A stretch of 64,000 bases of DNA from Garra rufa (lineage: Eukaryota > Chordata > Actinopteri > Cypriniformes > Cyprinidae), in assembly GCF_049309525.1 (NCBI RefSeq), contig NC_133376.1:14794094-14858093 (forward strand). The letters run 5' to 3'. Of this stretch, positions 11,410-24,439 are shown piece by piece. The notes beneath the pieces were generated by a model. The model was not told where the DNA came from. It saw nothing but the letters and a program-made list of their open reading frames with translations, and made no database searches. Numbering within the stretch: the stretch's first letter is position 1; the number at the start of each line of letters is the position of its first letter. The position numbers were made by a program, and so were the translations under genes.

Positions 11410-14400
11410 CTACTTTCGTTTAAGAACGTTGATGAAAGCGTCTTTTGGGACTTCGATGTTTCCAATGCGCCGCATTTTCTTCTTTCCCTCAGCCTGCTTC
11501 TTTAGCAGCTTCATTTTTCGTGTAATGTCACCGCCATACTAGGAAAGACAGATATGACCAAGAATCAGCAGCCAATCAAAAAAGTAGAAGAAAAATGTTT
11601 CAGTATGAGAAGAGGTACTTACACATTTTGCTAGAACATTCTTTCGATATGCCTTTATCCTAAAAAAGGGAAACAAAGATTAAAGAATTTTGAAGGAGTA
11701 GTTCACCCACAAATAGAAATTCAGGCCATCCATTATGTTTTTTCCTCAGAACAGATTTGGGGAAATTTAGCATTACATCTCTTGCAGTGAATGGGTGCCA
11801 TCAGAATGATAGTCCATAATCTAAAATAACACCTCCTCCAGTGAAAACGTCCATCGGCTATTGTCCTTTCACATCAAAATCCACAGTTTTGGACTGGTTT
11901 TCCTTGTAAATGGTGCTTGTATATTGTGTATATTTCTCTCCGGATTCAAACAAAACATGTTTTTTACTTGAAAAAGCACTATTATGGATTATGGACAATA
12001 TGTTAATTGATGGACTGGAGTCTTGTGGATTACATGTGGATTATTGTGATGTTTTTATCAGCTGTTTGGACTCTCATTCTGATGGCACCCAGAGCATCCA
12101 TTGGTGAGCAAGTGATGTAAAGCTCAGTTTCTCCAAATCTGTTCTGATGAAGAAACAAACTCCATATACACATCCACGCTTACGTTTCTCTGGCGATGAC
12201 CCTGCTGCCGATGGCTGCTTGCACTGCGATCTCAAACATCTGTCTGGGAATGGAATCCTTCAGTCTCTCACATATGGCTTTACCCGCACTGTACGCCTTG
12301 TCTCTGAACACAAGGATAAATCAAAACTTGTGTCATTTCTTATTATCAATCACATCACAAACATGTAGGATGACAGAGATGTTGCCAATTTCCAGCTCAA
12401 ATCAAACACAAAATGGCAGCTGTTTTTCAGAAAAAAAAAAAAAAAACTAAAAACAGCTGTTGATATTTATAGCCATATTCATGGGTTTAAAAAGGTATTT
12501 TAAATGCATACCTCGGTTCTTTAGCAAACCAGGACGTCATTCACTACCCTACCGTTTTTTTTTTTAAGTTTGACATCAACTTTCTTAGTATTTCACAATC
12601 TATTCATTATAAACAATATAACAAGAAAAATAAAAAATAAAAGAATATCTGTAAAAAAGTGTATAGGGTCACTAGAGACTTGAGGTGTATAATAGTGTAA
12701 GTATATTTTTAGAGCGCAAAAATATGCAAATATCTGATTACTCAATATGTGCAGTTCACTTTTATTCCTCGAGGTGGCACTGTTTGATGGACAATAATGA
12801 CGTGATGTTTCACTTATAATTATCGCAAGCATAAAATTAAAGAATATCATCAGCAAACACTGAACTGGTCTAATTGGCTTTACTGCAGAGCAACTGCTAT
12901 AAGCAATAAAATATAAATGTCACTGTTATTTGATGGTGGATGTGGTAAATAAGCTGCCAGTGATCAAAATACTGACTTTGAAGTGATTGAAAACAATAGT
13001 TTTGAGCATATGGTTGAGATCGCAAATATGAGCCAGATGTTGAATGACAGCGATGGTAAAATCATCTGCTTAAATTTTGCTTAAAGTTTCAAAAGGTTAA
13101 CGAAATATGCTTTATTTTATTCTTCTGTAATTGTTCTTAAATGATCAAGAGAGTTTTTCCCTATTGCAGAAGTTAGAGATCCATCCGTGTTGGATATATA
13201 GGTCTGGGTTTTTAAAGACCCAAATATGTAATAATGATTGGTGAAACAAAAATACTTTTAAGGGTTAATTACCTTTAAACAATCAAATAACTTAGAAATA
13301 TTAATAAAACTGCAATTGTATCATGAATGATCAAGACTTGCTTATGAACAATAGTGGCAAGTTCCTCCACTGGCCGCCCGTTGAGGAGGAAGTCCATCTT
13401 AATCAGATCAGCAGCCTCATAACCAGCATCCTCATAATCAAAACTACAGGAAACAGGAAAACTGATTTACAAAAGTGACATCCAGCTCATCCAGACATAT
13501 CTATCCAGATATTCAAAGCAAAACTGAAACCACACACTCACACTTTGACCATTTGTTTCTAATGTTTCCAAACACTGTCACATTTGTCTGTTTTGTTTTG
13601 CCTCTGTATTGTTTATTCTACTTGGATTATGTAGTTGTAAATCAACCTTTCTGAAATGTGCTATATAAAATATTATTAAAGTTTACTTCCAGAATAAAAA
13701 TGTATGTGATGACATCCTAGATGTTCATGTCATTCTTTCTTCAGTCGAAAAGAAATAGAGGTTTTTGAGGAAAAATATTTCTCCACATAGTGGACTTCAA
13801 TGGGGATCAACAGGTTGAAGGTCCAAATCGCCGTTTTAATACAATAAAAAATGTATATACATTTAAGCACAAATGCTAGTCTTGCACCAGACTTCATGCA
13901 TTACATAATCAAGCTGTAAAAGTCACGTGTGGCGTAGGCGGAAGTACTGACCCAGGGTTTACAAAGCGAGCGTGCAAGTGCCCTTTAAAACAAAACAATG
14001 ATGTTGAATGATCGTGACCTTTCTAACATGAATATGAAATGCATAACTGCAATTTGGACCTTCAAACTGTTGGCTCCCACTGAAGTCCACTATATGGAGA
14101 AAAATCCTGGAATGTTTTTCTCAAAAACCTTAATTTCTTTGCAAATGAAGACAGAAGGACACAAACATCTTGGATGACTTGGGGGTTAGTAAACTATCAG
14201 GAAATTTTTATTCTGAAAGTTAACTTTTCCTTGCACTAATTAATTCTTTCACAATGAGCTCACCTGGCGTATCCTGATGACATGGATTTGAGCTGGTCAT
14301 AAAAGTCCACCACGATTTCATTTAGAGGGAAGATATACTTCATCATCACCCGATGCTCATCGATGTAAAACATGTTCTTCTGAATGGCCCTGCGGTTCTT

Positions 14401-16287
14401 CAACAAGGCAGAGAATTGCATTGTGGGTCACTACACACGCAAGACTCAAAATATGCTTTCACAGAAATTTGGAGGCAAATTACATATAGAGGATTAGGGG
14501 CCAGATTTACAAAACTGGGCAAATTAGCATGAGAGCGCCATTAAAAAAAAGCACTGATGGGCGTGGAAATTTCTGCGGGTGATTTACTGGCAATGCGCAA
14601 ATTAAAGAACAGATGCACCATCTCATTTACATATTGACCAACGCAATATACCAAGTGCAGCACTAATTAGCATAGTCGCAAATAAAGAATAAAGAATTAA
14701 AAAGCCACAGTACGTTGAAAAGAACCGGAGGCCAAAAAATGAAGGGTTGCAAGAGGTTTTGATAGACCTGGTATTGCGTGACTCCTCCTAGTTGTTGGAA
14801 AAAATCCTCTCCCTTCCACTATTTCAGCCATTGAAGCCATTTCAAGTGCAAAATAGTTGCTTTGTTGGGTGTTAAATAATGGCGCAAATACCAGTAATTA
14901 GACAAGCACTAACGTTAGTAAATCGTGTTGCATCATTGATTTTAATACCCTCCACCCATAAATTCAAATTGTATTTAATAAATCCTGACAGTACTATATT
15001 AATGCCAAAAGATGGTTTGCGCTGGTGCAAGCTGTTAGTAAAACTGGCCCTAGGTCATTTTGGTCTTTTTCTTTGAATTAGGAGAGACCAAGATTGTTCC
15101 TCTCTCACCTGACACAGGGTCATGATCTTCCCAGTAAAGTCGTCCGGAGCGATGATGGTTCCCATCACCATGGGTTCCAGATACTCCACAACCTGTGACT
15201 TATCAGGGAACTGAACAGGGTTGATGATGGTGATCACTTCTTCACCATGTTCCTACAAAACAAAGACTCAACTGAGGAATCTGTTCCTCAAACCTGAATG
15301 TCCATCATTCTTTGTGTACTATATCCATGAGAGAAGCTCATCACTAACTGCTGTTCATTCAAATAAATCTCTGCATACCATCTGAGTTAACGAGACTTTA
15401 ACATTTTCTGAAGACAAAGGAGTTGCATGGGCAAAACTCGCCCAACACAGCCAAGGTGTTACTTTATTGCTGCTTAGGTATTATATTCCTATGCAATTGC
15501 TAAGGTATTCTATCTAGTCTTTAGCATGTTTCTATCCAGTTCCTAAGAAGTGTTCTGAGTAGATTTTAGATATATAGGATGTTTCTATACACAGTTAAGG
15601 TCAAAAGTTTACATACACCTTGCAGAATCTGCAAAATATTAATTATTTTACCAAAATAAGGGGGATTAAAAAAAATGCATGTTATTCTTTATTTAATATT
15701 TAGACCTGTATAAGATTTTTCACATAAAAGACATTTACATATAGTCCACGGGAGAAAATAATAGTTACATTTATAAAAATGACCCCGTTCAAAAGTTTAC
15801 ATACACTTGCTTCTTAATACCATGTTGTTACCTGAATGATCCACAGCTCTTTGTTTAGTGATAGTTGTTCATGAACAGTGTTGGGTGTAACGCGTTACTT
15901 TGTAACGCGTTACTGTAATAATATTACTTTTTTCAGTAACTAGTAGTGTAAGGCATTACTCGTCTGAAAATTGTAATATTATTACAGTTTTCCCGAGCTA
16001 GTTACTTGCGTTACATTTGCCAGTAGCACCTTCATCACACTCAAGGCACACGACAACACAGAGAACAGAAGGGAAGGGGAGGGGGGCGTGAATTGAACAG
16101 TGATTGGTCTGGGTTTGGCACGAGGTATCATTAAATTACCATCACCGATTGGTCGACACCCGGCAGCCAGCAGCAGAGCGGCACTTGCAAATAGAGACCT
16201 GCAAACCCGCGGGACCCAACGCAACAGAGTGCGGCGCGGGACAGAACTTGATGGACAAGTGTGTGTGCTGGTGCGGGCGGGTAGAGA

Positions 16288-16331
<44 letters not shown>

Positions 16332-17022
16332 GGATGCGGGAAAATAAAATGATTCGCGGGACTCCCGCAATATAGAAATATCTAAACATAAAATATCTAA
16401 AAAAATAATAATAATGTTATTCATCTATTGCACAAAAACAGCAAGAACAACATATATGATTAGAAAGAGCAAGAATAGGCAGTTTCGATTTAAACTTGTT
16501 TTGCAACATGAGCAATGTAGCCATCTGCTGATTTTTGGAACGCATCGCCAATCAATGGTGTTTAAGATAGAATTCACTCACTGCTCAAAAGTTTTGAACA
16601 GTGCTGAATATTGCGTGCTTACGAATCACAACACACGTAGACCTTTATGAAAGATTAATTGTGCACAATATCCATTGTTATAAGAGCTTTATGAGATCGC
16701 GTATGCACTGGATGCACGCAGTATAGGTCATGCTTTTTTGTTCAGAATAACATTTTTTTGTGTAAGAAAAAAAAATGTAACTAGTAATATAACTAGTAAT
16801 ATAACTAGTTACTTTCTCCAGGGAGTAATAAAGTAAAGTAAGGCATTACTATTTTTGAGAGTAATATGTAATATGTAATATATTACTTTTTTGAGTAACT
16901 AACCCCAACACTGTTCATGAATCCCTTGCTTGTCCTGAACAGTTAAACTGACCCGTCTTCATTAAGAGCCAGGGGCGTAAACTTTTGAACAGAATGAAGA
17001 TGTGCACATCTTGTTTTGCCTA

Positions 17023-17074
<52 letters not shown>

Positions 17075-20000
17075 TTTTCATTTAGTACTGCCCTTCAGAA
17101 GGTACAGAATATACGTACATGTTTCATACAGTCATTGTTGGAAATCATACAATCATACAGTCATTATTGGAAAGGGTTCAATAAACAAAAATGCTGAAAA
17201 ACCAAAGTATTTGTGGGACCTGAAGGATTTTTCTGAAGAACAGTGGGGAGTTTAACTGTTCAGGACCAACAAGGGACTATTAAGAATCAAGTGTATGTAA
17301 ACTTTCACATTCAACTATTATTTTCTCTTGTGGACTATATGTAAACATCTTTCAAGTGAAATATCTTATTCAGGTCAGTACTAAAAAAAAAATATCATGC
17401 ATTTTGTATGGTCCCTCTTATTTTGGTAAAATAGTAAACATTTTGCAGATTCTGCAAGGTGTATGTAAAGTTTTGACCTCAACGGTAGTTGCTAAGGTGT
17501 TCTGTGTGGTTTTTAGCACATTGCGCCATTCGGTCTCACCTTTATGAGTTTCGCAGATGCTAGCACAGCCTTGTATGGTACAGTCGGAGCTGTTACTATG
17601 ACAGATGCATTATACTCCTGCTCTAAACGCTGGTTAAACACCTCCATATGCAGCAAACCCAGAAATCCCAGCCTGAGAGAGCGACAGAGAGAAATTCACC
17701 TCTTTAAATATTTAAAAAGTCAAACAATACTTGCTCGACTGAGTAATGAACTTAAAACAATGGTTTAAAATCTCACTAATTTGACTGTGTATGTGTGTGT
17801 GTACCTCCATCCAGCTCCCAGAGCTAAACTGCTGTCCCTTTGAACCGTCACACTGGAGTCGTTCAGCGTTAGTTTCTCCACAGCGCTGCGCAGGGCTGTG
17901 TATTCTGACTGGTCCATAGGATACATGCCTGAAATGGTCACACAGTTCCAGATTTACAACACTGTAAGACTAACACTTATATACAATCCAGCATAAACAT
18001 CAGGATGGTTTTAGAAACACACCTGCAAAGACCATGGCTTTAGCTGGTTTGAACCCCGGCAGCGGCTCCACAGGTTGTTTTTGGAGGTAAAGTGTGTCTC
18101 CAATCTGAGCCTCCTTCACTTCCTTCATACCTGCGATTATGTAACCCACCTGCCCTGCATACCTAAAGGCAAAAAAGGTCAAAGGTTAAGTTAATGCAAC
18201 CATCAAAAACAGTCTGAAACCTGAAAAATGCTTTTGGGGTTTATATGGTGGTTCAAAGGTTTAGTCAACTGTTGAGTTTAGACAATTGTTTCTACCAAGA
18301 AATAAGCACTCCAGTCATTAAATACAGTTGAGGTCAAAAGTTTCTGCAAAATGTTAACTATTTTACCCAAATAACAGGGATCATATAAAATGTTATTTTT
18401 TATTTTGTACCGACCTGTATATTTCACATAACTGACATTTGCATATAGTTCACATGAGAAAATAATAGTTGAATTTATAAAAATTACCCTGTTCAAAAGT
18501 TCACATACACTTGATTCTTAATACTCTGTTGTTACCTGAATGATCCACAGTTGTATTTTTTTTTAGTGATAGTTGTTCATGACTCTCTTGATTGTCCTGA
18601 ACAGTTAAACTGCCTGCTGTTCTTCAGAAAAATCCTTTAGGTCTCACAATTTTTTTTTATTTTTTTTTTTTAGAATTTTTGAACCGTTTCCAACAATGAC
18701 TGTTTGATTTTGAGATCCATCTTTTCACACTGAGGACAACTCATATGCAATTATTACAGAAGGTCCAAATCCTTATTGATGCTTTAGAAGGAAACATGAT
18801 GCATTAAGAGTGGGGGTGTAAACTTTTGAACAGAATGAAATTGTGTACATTTTTTCTTATTTTGCCTAAATATGTTTTTTTTTTTCCATTTAGTACTGCC
18901 TTTCAGAAGCAACAGAAGATATTTACATGTTTTCCAGAAGACAAAATAAGTTAAATTTACCCTGATCTCTTTAAATTCAAAAAGTTTTCACCCCCGGCTC
19001 TTAATGCATTGTTTTTCCTTCTGAAGCATCATTAAGTGTTTGAATCTACTGTAATAGTTATGAGCATATGAGTCGCTCAGTTGTCCTCAGTGTGAAAAGA
19101 TGGATCTCAAAATCATGCAGTCATTGTTAGAAAGGGTTCACATACACAAAAATACTGAAAAACCAAAGAATTTCTGGGACCTGAAGGACTTTTCTGAAGA
19201 ACCACAGGCAGTTGAACTGTTCAGGACAAACAAGAGACTGATGATCAATCACTAAAAAAAACACAACTGTGGATCATTCAGGTAACAACACAGTATTAAG
19301 AATCAAGTGTATGCAAACTTTTGAACAGGGTCATTTTCATCATTATTTTCTCTTGTGGACTATATGTAGATTTCTTTTATGTAAAAATATCGTATTCAGT
19401 ATTGGTACTAAATAACAATTCTTTATAATCCCTCTTATTTTGGTAAAATAATTACAATTTTGCAGATTCCGCAAGGTGTGTGTAAACATTTCACTTCATT
19501 TGCTTGGTTATTTCATAAGGCCTGGGTTTTAAGTCAGGGGTCTGCAATTTTTTGAAAACAGCACTAATCAGTGTGCCTGTGAATCATAAATTTCAGTGCA
19601 ATTTCAGAGTTTTAGAATTGGAGCAGTTTTCTTAAATGAATTGTATCCAACCAAAATAACCATTAAATAGTTATAAAATTGTATTTTATTAAATGTAAAC
19701 AATTCTACATAAGACTGCAGAAACGGAACTAAAACGTTCTAAGTTACTGAACGGTTACTTTTAAAAAAGAAACGCGTCGCAACCTTACACAGAAGAGAAG
19801 AACCTGTTGAATAAACTCACAAAAAGTATTCTCGTAGCTTCATAACATTACTGATAGTCCACTGATAGTCACATGGACTATTTTAAAAATGTTCTTAATA
19901 CTTTTCTAGGACTTGAAAATGTCAGTTGTGCTGCTGTCTATGCAGGGTCAGAAAGCTCTCAGATTTCATCAAAAACATCCTAATTTGTGTTCTGAGGATA

Positions 20001-23000
20001 AAAGAAGGTCTTACCGGTTTCGATTGACACAAGGGTGAGTAATTCATGATGGAAACTATCCCTTTAAGATGGCTTCATTTTGTTCTGCATCGTGCATTTG
20101 AAACTGGTATCTTCATAGAAAAACGGTTTAGGACTGATTTATTTATCTGTTTTTTTGTTTTCTTGTGAGGTCTGTTAGTGCAGTCAGTGTATGTAAGATT
20201 CTCACAATGTTTCTGTTGGATGTTCATCGGGTCTTAGGAGGCCCAGCTCATTGACCTCATATGACTTTCCCAGGTGGGCAGAGACAATCTTGTCTCCTTT
20301 GGACACGCGTCCACCAAACAGAGCGATGTTCGCCACTACTCCTCTGTAATGATCGAAGGTGGAGTCAAAAACAAGGGCTTTAAACGGATCGTCCTCTCTC
20401 GCTGTCGGTCTGAAACAGAGAGGAAACCGATTAATTACATGTACAGAAATGTATGAAGACAAACTTCCTGTGGGACTTTTTAAAGAACAAAATGCTTTAT
20501 TTAGAGATGTAAAAACTGTCCCTCAGGTGCAACTCCAACAATGAGCTTAAAAGGAAGACAGACGTTATAATAAGGATGTTATGAAAGAAATGTGAAATGA
20601 CGGAAAATGTAGCCAAACAGGTTTTGGGAAAGCACATGATGACACATGATGATGCTGTTTTACTAAAATGAAACTTCCTGATTCATTTTCATCCTCATGA
20701 TCATCCTCAGTTTCATATGAAATATACATGTGTGAATTTGTGTAATGAAAAGTCATTTTAACAGCACAGCAGCACAAACGCTTGCATCATTAATAATAAT
20801 AATAATAACAAGAAATGTTTTTTGAGCAGCAAATCAGCATATTAGAATGATTTCTGAAGGATCATGTGACTAAATACTGCAGTAATGATGCTGAAAATTC
20901 AGCTTTGCATCACAGGAATACATTACATGTTACAATATAATCACATAGAAAATAGTTATTTTCAGTTGTAATAATATTCACAATATTACTTCTTTCAAAA
21001 AATGTACTGACCCAAAACTTTGGGAGGAAATGTATCTGCTTCACTGTTTTGCAAATAATTTTTACAATGCAATTTTATATTTTGCAGTTTACAAGCTCTC
21101 TGTATTACAGAAACAGGCTCCATTTCTTTAAATATATGTATGGCCTTTGTAATAAATTCTTGAGAAGTTTCGTAAGATGCCGAAGCCTGCTGTCTGTAAC
21201 TAATTCTGTTCTTGCTCTGATAACATCTGTCTCATAGAACCTTCCGTTCTTCTTGACATCACACATCAACTGATTCAAAATATTTTCTATTGTGTGAACT
21301 CTAACGTATTCACTGTCTACAGCCTCTCCCTCTTCATAATCCTGTTTAGAAAGATGTAATCTGTGCTCCGGGGGTCATTATGCTCCTTTTCTCTGATAGA
21401 ATCTTATGAATACAAATGCAATCAATAAATCACACCCACATAGTATGTGCTGCTCTTACACTCTCACAGTGACCTCTTGTGGAGAAAAGTGAATCAGCTT
21501 ATGATACTCACGGGGGAATCCGTTTCACAACCTCTTGGAGAACCTGGTGCACGTTTGTGCCCAGTTTCGCAGAGATCTACAGAAAATAATAATAAATGGC
21601 ATAACATTTGTATAAATACAAAACATGACTGGTTATTTTAAGTGATGTTTAAATAGAGCTCACCCTGATGCACTCTTCCTTTGGAATATCAAAGACTTTT
21701 TCAATCTGTTTTTCCACACGGTCTGGATCAGCATTTTTTAAATCAATCTGAGAATAAAAAAAAAAAAAAAAAAAAAAAACAATGGCAGTGTTGGACCACG
21801 TTTTTTAAAAGAATTCTCTTCTGCTCACCAAGCCTGCATTTAATTGTTGAAAAATACAGCAAAAGCAGTGATATTGTGAAATATTTATACTTTTTAAAAT
21901 AACTGCTTTCTATTTTAAAATATTTAAAAATGTGTGATTAAAGCAAAACATTTTTGCATCACTACTCCAGTCTTTAGTGTCACATGATCCATCAGAAATC
22001 ATTCTAATGCTGATTTACTGTTCAAGAAACATTTATTATTATTATTATCAATTTAATATCATTAATAAAAAGATCCAAAGATCTGCATTTATCTGAAATT
22101 AAAAAAAAAGTTTCTGTAACTTTATACACTATACCACTTAAAAGCCTGGAGTCAGTATTTTTGGGAAATAAATTATAGAAATTAATACTTTTATTTAGCA
22201 AGGATGCTTTAAACTGATCAGAAGTGATGAAAAAGACATTTATGATGCTACAAAAGATTTCTATTTCAGATAAATGCTATTTTTCTGAAATTTCTATTAA
22301 TCAAATCAACCTGAAAAAAATCTACTCAGCTGTTTGTTTGTTTGAGCTGCAAACCAGAATGATTTCTGAAGGATCATGTGACACTGAAGATTTTAAAACA
22401 TTCAAACAGAAAACAATCATTATTTTAAATAGTAAAAATATTTTTAAATGTACTTTGGATCAAATAAATGCATGCTTGGTGAGCAAAACAAAACTTTAAA
22501 ACTCTTACTGTTCAAAAACTTTTGACTGCTAGTGTATCAAAATAAGTTCTACAACATATGAAATATCACCAGATGAAATATTGTGTTTGTAACTTGCATT
22601 TATAAAATGTTGACGGCATTTAAAGGAGATATGAGACATTGCCTCTGTAATTTCTACCTTGTTTATCACAGGAATGATTGTCAGTTGAGCCTCAAACGCC
22701 AGGTAGAAATTGGCAACTGTTTGCGCTTGAATTCCCTTTAAATCAGAGAAACAAAACATACAATAGAATATTTCACTTTTAAGGTATTTAAAAAGGCTGA
22801 TTGTTTTAGTAATTATAGAGTATTCATGCCAATATATTTAAGTAAATACATTATAAATTATGAAAATAAGCTAATTTAAACTATAGACTTAGGAACTGAA
22901 GACTGAAACTGAAATAAAAAAGCTTAAGTTGAAGCTAAGAGAGCATGAAAATTACTAAAACTGATATACAAATAATAGAAATAGTTTCAAACATTCCCAA

Positions 23001-24012
23001 AAAATAATAATATGACAAAACACATAACAAAATGACTACAACAAACTTAATAAAATGACAACTTAAAATATATTTACATTTCTTTTTAAATTTTAATATA
23101 TACTGTAATAAACAACACAAAAAATTTAAAAAGAAGAAAGTGTCATTTATTAAGTATTTTACCTGATTTGCATCTACAATGAGCAGAACTCCTTGGCAAG
23201 CAGATATGGACCGTGAAACTTCATAGCTGAAGTCAACATGGCCCTAAAAATAAAATACTGCAATCACTCAAACTGTAGTAAATAATATAAATTAGTTCAT
23301 TAACAGTGATGAAAGATCATTGTCCTCACAGGGGTGTCAATAAGATTGAGCAGATATGTCTGTCCGTCATGCTGGTAAAACAGAGAGGCAGTCTGAGCTT
23401 TAACAGTGATTCCTCTTTCTCTCTCCACCTGCAGTTTATCCAGCACCTGCTTGTTACTCGCTGTCTTTGCAATGGCACCTGCTCATGCAACAAACCCAAA
23501 GAAATAGAGATTTTATAAACAGCAATGTTTTCAAAACTCACATAATTCACAGGAAGGAAAATCCAGTATCACCTGTGATCTCCAGAAGTCTGTCAGCTAA
23601 AGTGCTCTTGCCATGATCAATATGAGCAATAATGCTGAAATTCCGAATTCTCTCCACTGGGAACTTTGACATGTCCAGACTCTCCTGAAAAAGCAAAGAA
23701 CTCAGATTCAGTATCCAACTGGAACAAAGCACATCGATTGTTATAAGACCATTACTATCTATAAAAGTCAAAGAACCACCAAAATACAGCAAAACAAGTC
23801 AAAGCAACACAATTTACCTTCTCAGATGCATTAGAGCTAAATTCTCTGACAGGCCTGATACTCCAGCAAGAGCTTTTCATCCATTTGTGTCTGATCACTG
23901 TGCATGTGGTCATGCAGCCCTGAGATTTGCGTTTAACGCGGCATATTTTAATATCAGGAAAGCGTTTAATAAAGGGCAGAAACAGCCCGTGGGATCTGAA
24001 CAGAGACATCAT
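11410..24012 (-). CDS. guf1: mitochondrial translation factor GUF1 (EF4/LepA-type GTPase), complete, 17 exons
   Basis: GUF1 is the mitochondrial ribosome-associated GTPase orthologous to bacterial LepA/EF4. Coding exons, 5' to 3' on the minus strand: 24012-23818, 23684-23573, 23478-23330, 23243-23163, 22735-22658, 21747-21664, 21576-21512, 20409-20206, 18162-18023, 17928-17805, 17672-17540, 15252-15109, 14397-14264, 13443-13342, 12303-12184, 11659-11623 and 11538-11410. They total 2031 nt (676 residues plus TAG), against 669 in human. GTPase motifs are complete: G1 AHIDHGKST (85-93), G3 DTPGH (150-154, across an intron), G4 NKID (204-207, across an intron) and G5 SAK (235-237). The basic N-terminus fits a mitochondrial presequence. 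The C-terminal LepA domain includes YGGDITRKMKLLKKQAEGKK. All introns are GT-AG except the one between 13342 and 12303, which is GC-AG. The ATG is followed at once by a second in-frame ATG. Confidence 0.97.
11697..12155. mobile_element. fold-back repeat of the 'gtagttcaccc' family in a guf1 intron
   Basis: Left part 'gtagttcacccacaaat ... gcagtgaatgggtgccatca'. The right part holds the inverted phrase 'tctgatggcaccc'. Closely related to the complete element at 46677-47126, but one end is eroded. Confidence 0.6.
13676..14225. mobile_element. fold-back non-autonomous element in a guf1 intron
   Basis: The arms read 'gtttacttccagaataaaaa' and the inverse of 'tttttattctgaaagttaac', and share 'tggacttcaatggg' and 'aaggtccaaat' in opposite orientation. 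No coding capacity. It lies between guf1 exons 14 and 13. Confidence 0.65.
15460..15580. repeat. 'ttgctaaggtattct' short tandem-like repeat
   Basis: Degenerate repetitions of 'ttgctaaggt', 'ttctatcta/gt' and 'tttagcatgttt' flank the left side of the Tc1-like element and resume on its right side at 17489-17525. The transposon therefore landed inside this repeat. Confidence 0.5.
15876..16913. mobile_element. hAT-like non-autonomous element with TTCATGAA TSD
   Basis: The termini CAGTGTTGGG and CCCCAACACTG are inverted. The 8-bp duplication TTCATGAA lies at 15868-15875 and 16914-16921. Both ends are rich in 'gtaacgcgttac' and 'gtaatattatt' motifs. The interior holds a TG microsatellite. Its insertion split the surrounding Tc1-like element. 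Confidence 0.9.
16291..16330. repeat. (TG)n microsatellite
   Basis: About 20 TG units inside the hAT-like element. Apparent His/Thr or Cys/Val frames here are artefacts of the repeat. Confidence 0.95.
17027..17078. repeat. (AT)n tract with T-run
   Basis: About 20 AT units followed by about 12 T, in the right half of the Tc1-like element. Confidence 0.95.
18325..19497. mobile_element. second Tc1-like non-autonomous copy in guf1
   Basis: Starts after TA at 18323-18324 with CAGTTGAGGTCAAAAGTTT and shares 'cctgaatgatccacag', 'tgtcctgaacagttaaact' and 'ttttggtaaaata' with the 15.6-kb element. The two halves are inverted around 18950. The right terminus is eroded. It lies between guf1 exons 9 and 8. 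Confidence 0.7.
20800..21015. repeat. half copy of the 2201-3412 repeat family
   Basis: Contains 'gcaaatcagcatattagaatg', 'ggatcatgtgac' and 'aatgatgctgaaaattcag'. It preserves the empty target site of the nested MITE at 2790-3165. Confidence 0.75.
21806..22534. mobile_element. fold-back transposon copy in a guf1 intron
   Basis: Same family as 2201-3412, with both arms present ('gctcaccaagcctgcattta' left and its inverse right) and a right terminus TTTGACTGCTAGTG followed by TA. The left end is truncated. It lies between guf1 exons 6 and 5. Confidence 0.75.
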
Positions 24013-24205
24013 CTTTACCAGCTCACTAACATGTTATTCCTGAATAAAGTTCAATAGTGTGGCTTCACACTGCATATATCGAACATATCTTCGCATTGAA
24101 AAAAACATCTGAGAATTAAAATCCTCATTTAAAAGCATATACTGAGATTTTAGAAACAGTCAGGTCTCTACTAGGCTGTTTACTCCAGTGTGACAGCTAC
24201 TGTAA

Positions 24206-24275
24206 GCCGCCATGTTGGCAAAAACGTCATCAAGCGTTGTCAGAGCAAGAACGTGGAATTATGGGAAATGTAGTT
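24206..24275 (-). promoter_or_regulatory. probable guf1 core promoter: YY1-like and ZNF143/THAP11-like motifs
   Basis: About 200-260 bp upstream of the guf1 ATG the minus strand carries CCAACATGGCGGC (24218-24206), matching the YY1 core ATGGCGGC. It also carries AACTACATTTCCCATAAT (24275-24258), matching the ACTACAnnTCCCA element bound by ZNF143/THAP11. Both are common in TATA-less promoters of nuclear genes for mitochondrial proteins. Their function here is inferred. Confidence 0.6.
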
Positions 24276-24439
24276 CAGAACTAACATGGCATCTACAGTA
24301 AAATATCTGCGCTCAAATGTTGCAGGAACTTTAATGTTTTTGCTTCAAGTTCGGCTTTAGTTTATGTCTTTTCATCAAATGATGTGGCAGTGACTTAGTG
24401 GCTGTATGCAGTGAGATCCCCCCTCAGGTAAACATGGAC

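Larger units (their letters stand above)
15592..17486. mobile_element. Tc1-like non-autonomous transposon, split by a hAT element
   Basis: The termini CAGTTAAGGTCAAAAGTTTA and the inverse of CCGTTGAGGTCAAAA resemble Tc1/mariner fish elements. Internal repeats of 'ttcaaaagtttacatacac' mark subterminal binding-site-like copies. No transposase. It lies in the guf1 intron between exons 12 and 11. A related copy lies at 18325-19497. Confidence 0.75.

Noticed and set aside
13327..13341. GT donor after CATAAGCAA as the normal end of guf1 exon 14
   Set aside because: It breaks the frame with the next exon; the GC donor six bases earlier restores phase and the conserved residues.
16100..16424. Overlapping frames of 80-135 codons on both strands
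   Set aside because: They run through the TG microsatellite of a hAT-like element and consist of Cys/Val or His/Thr runs; not genes.
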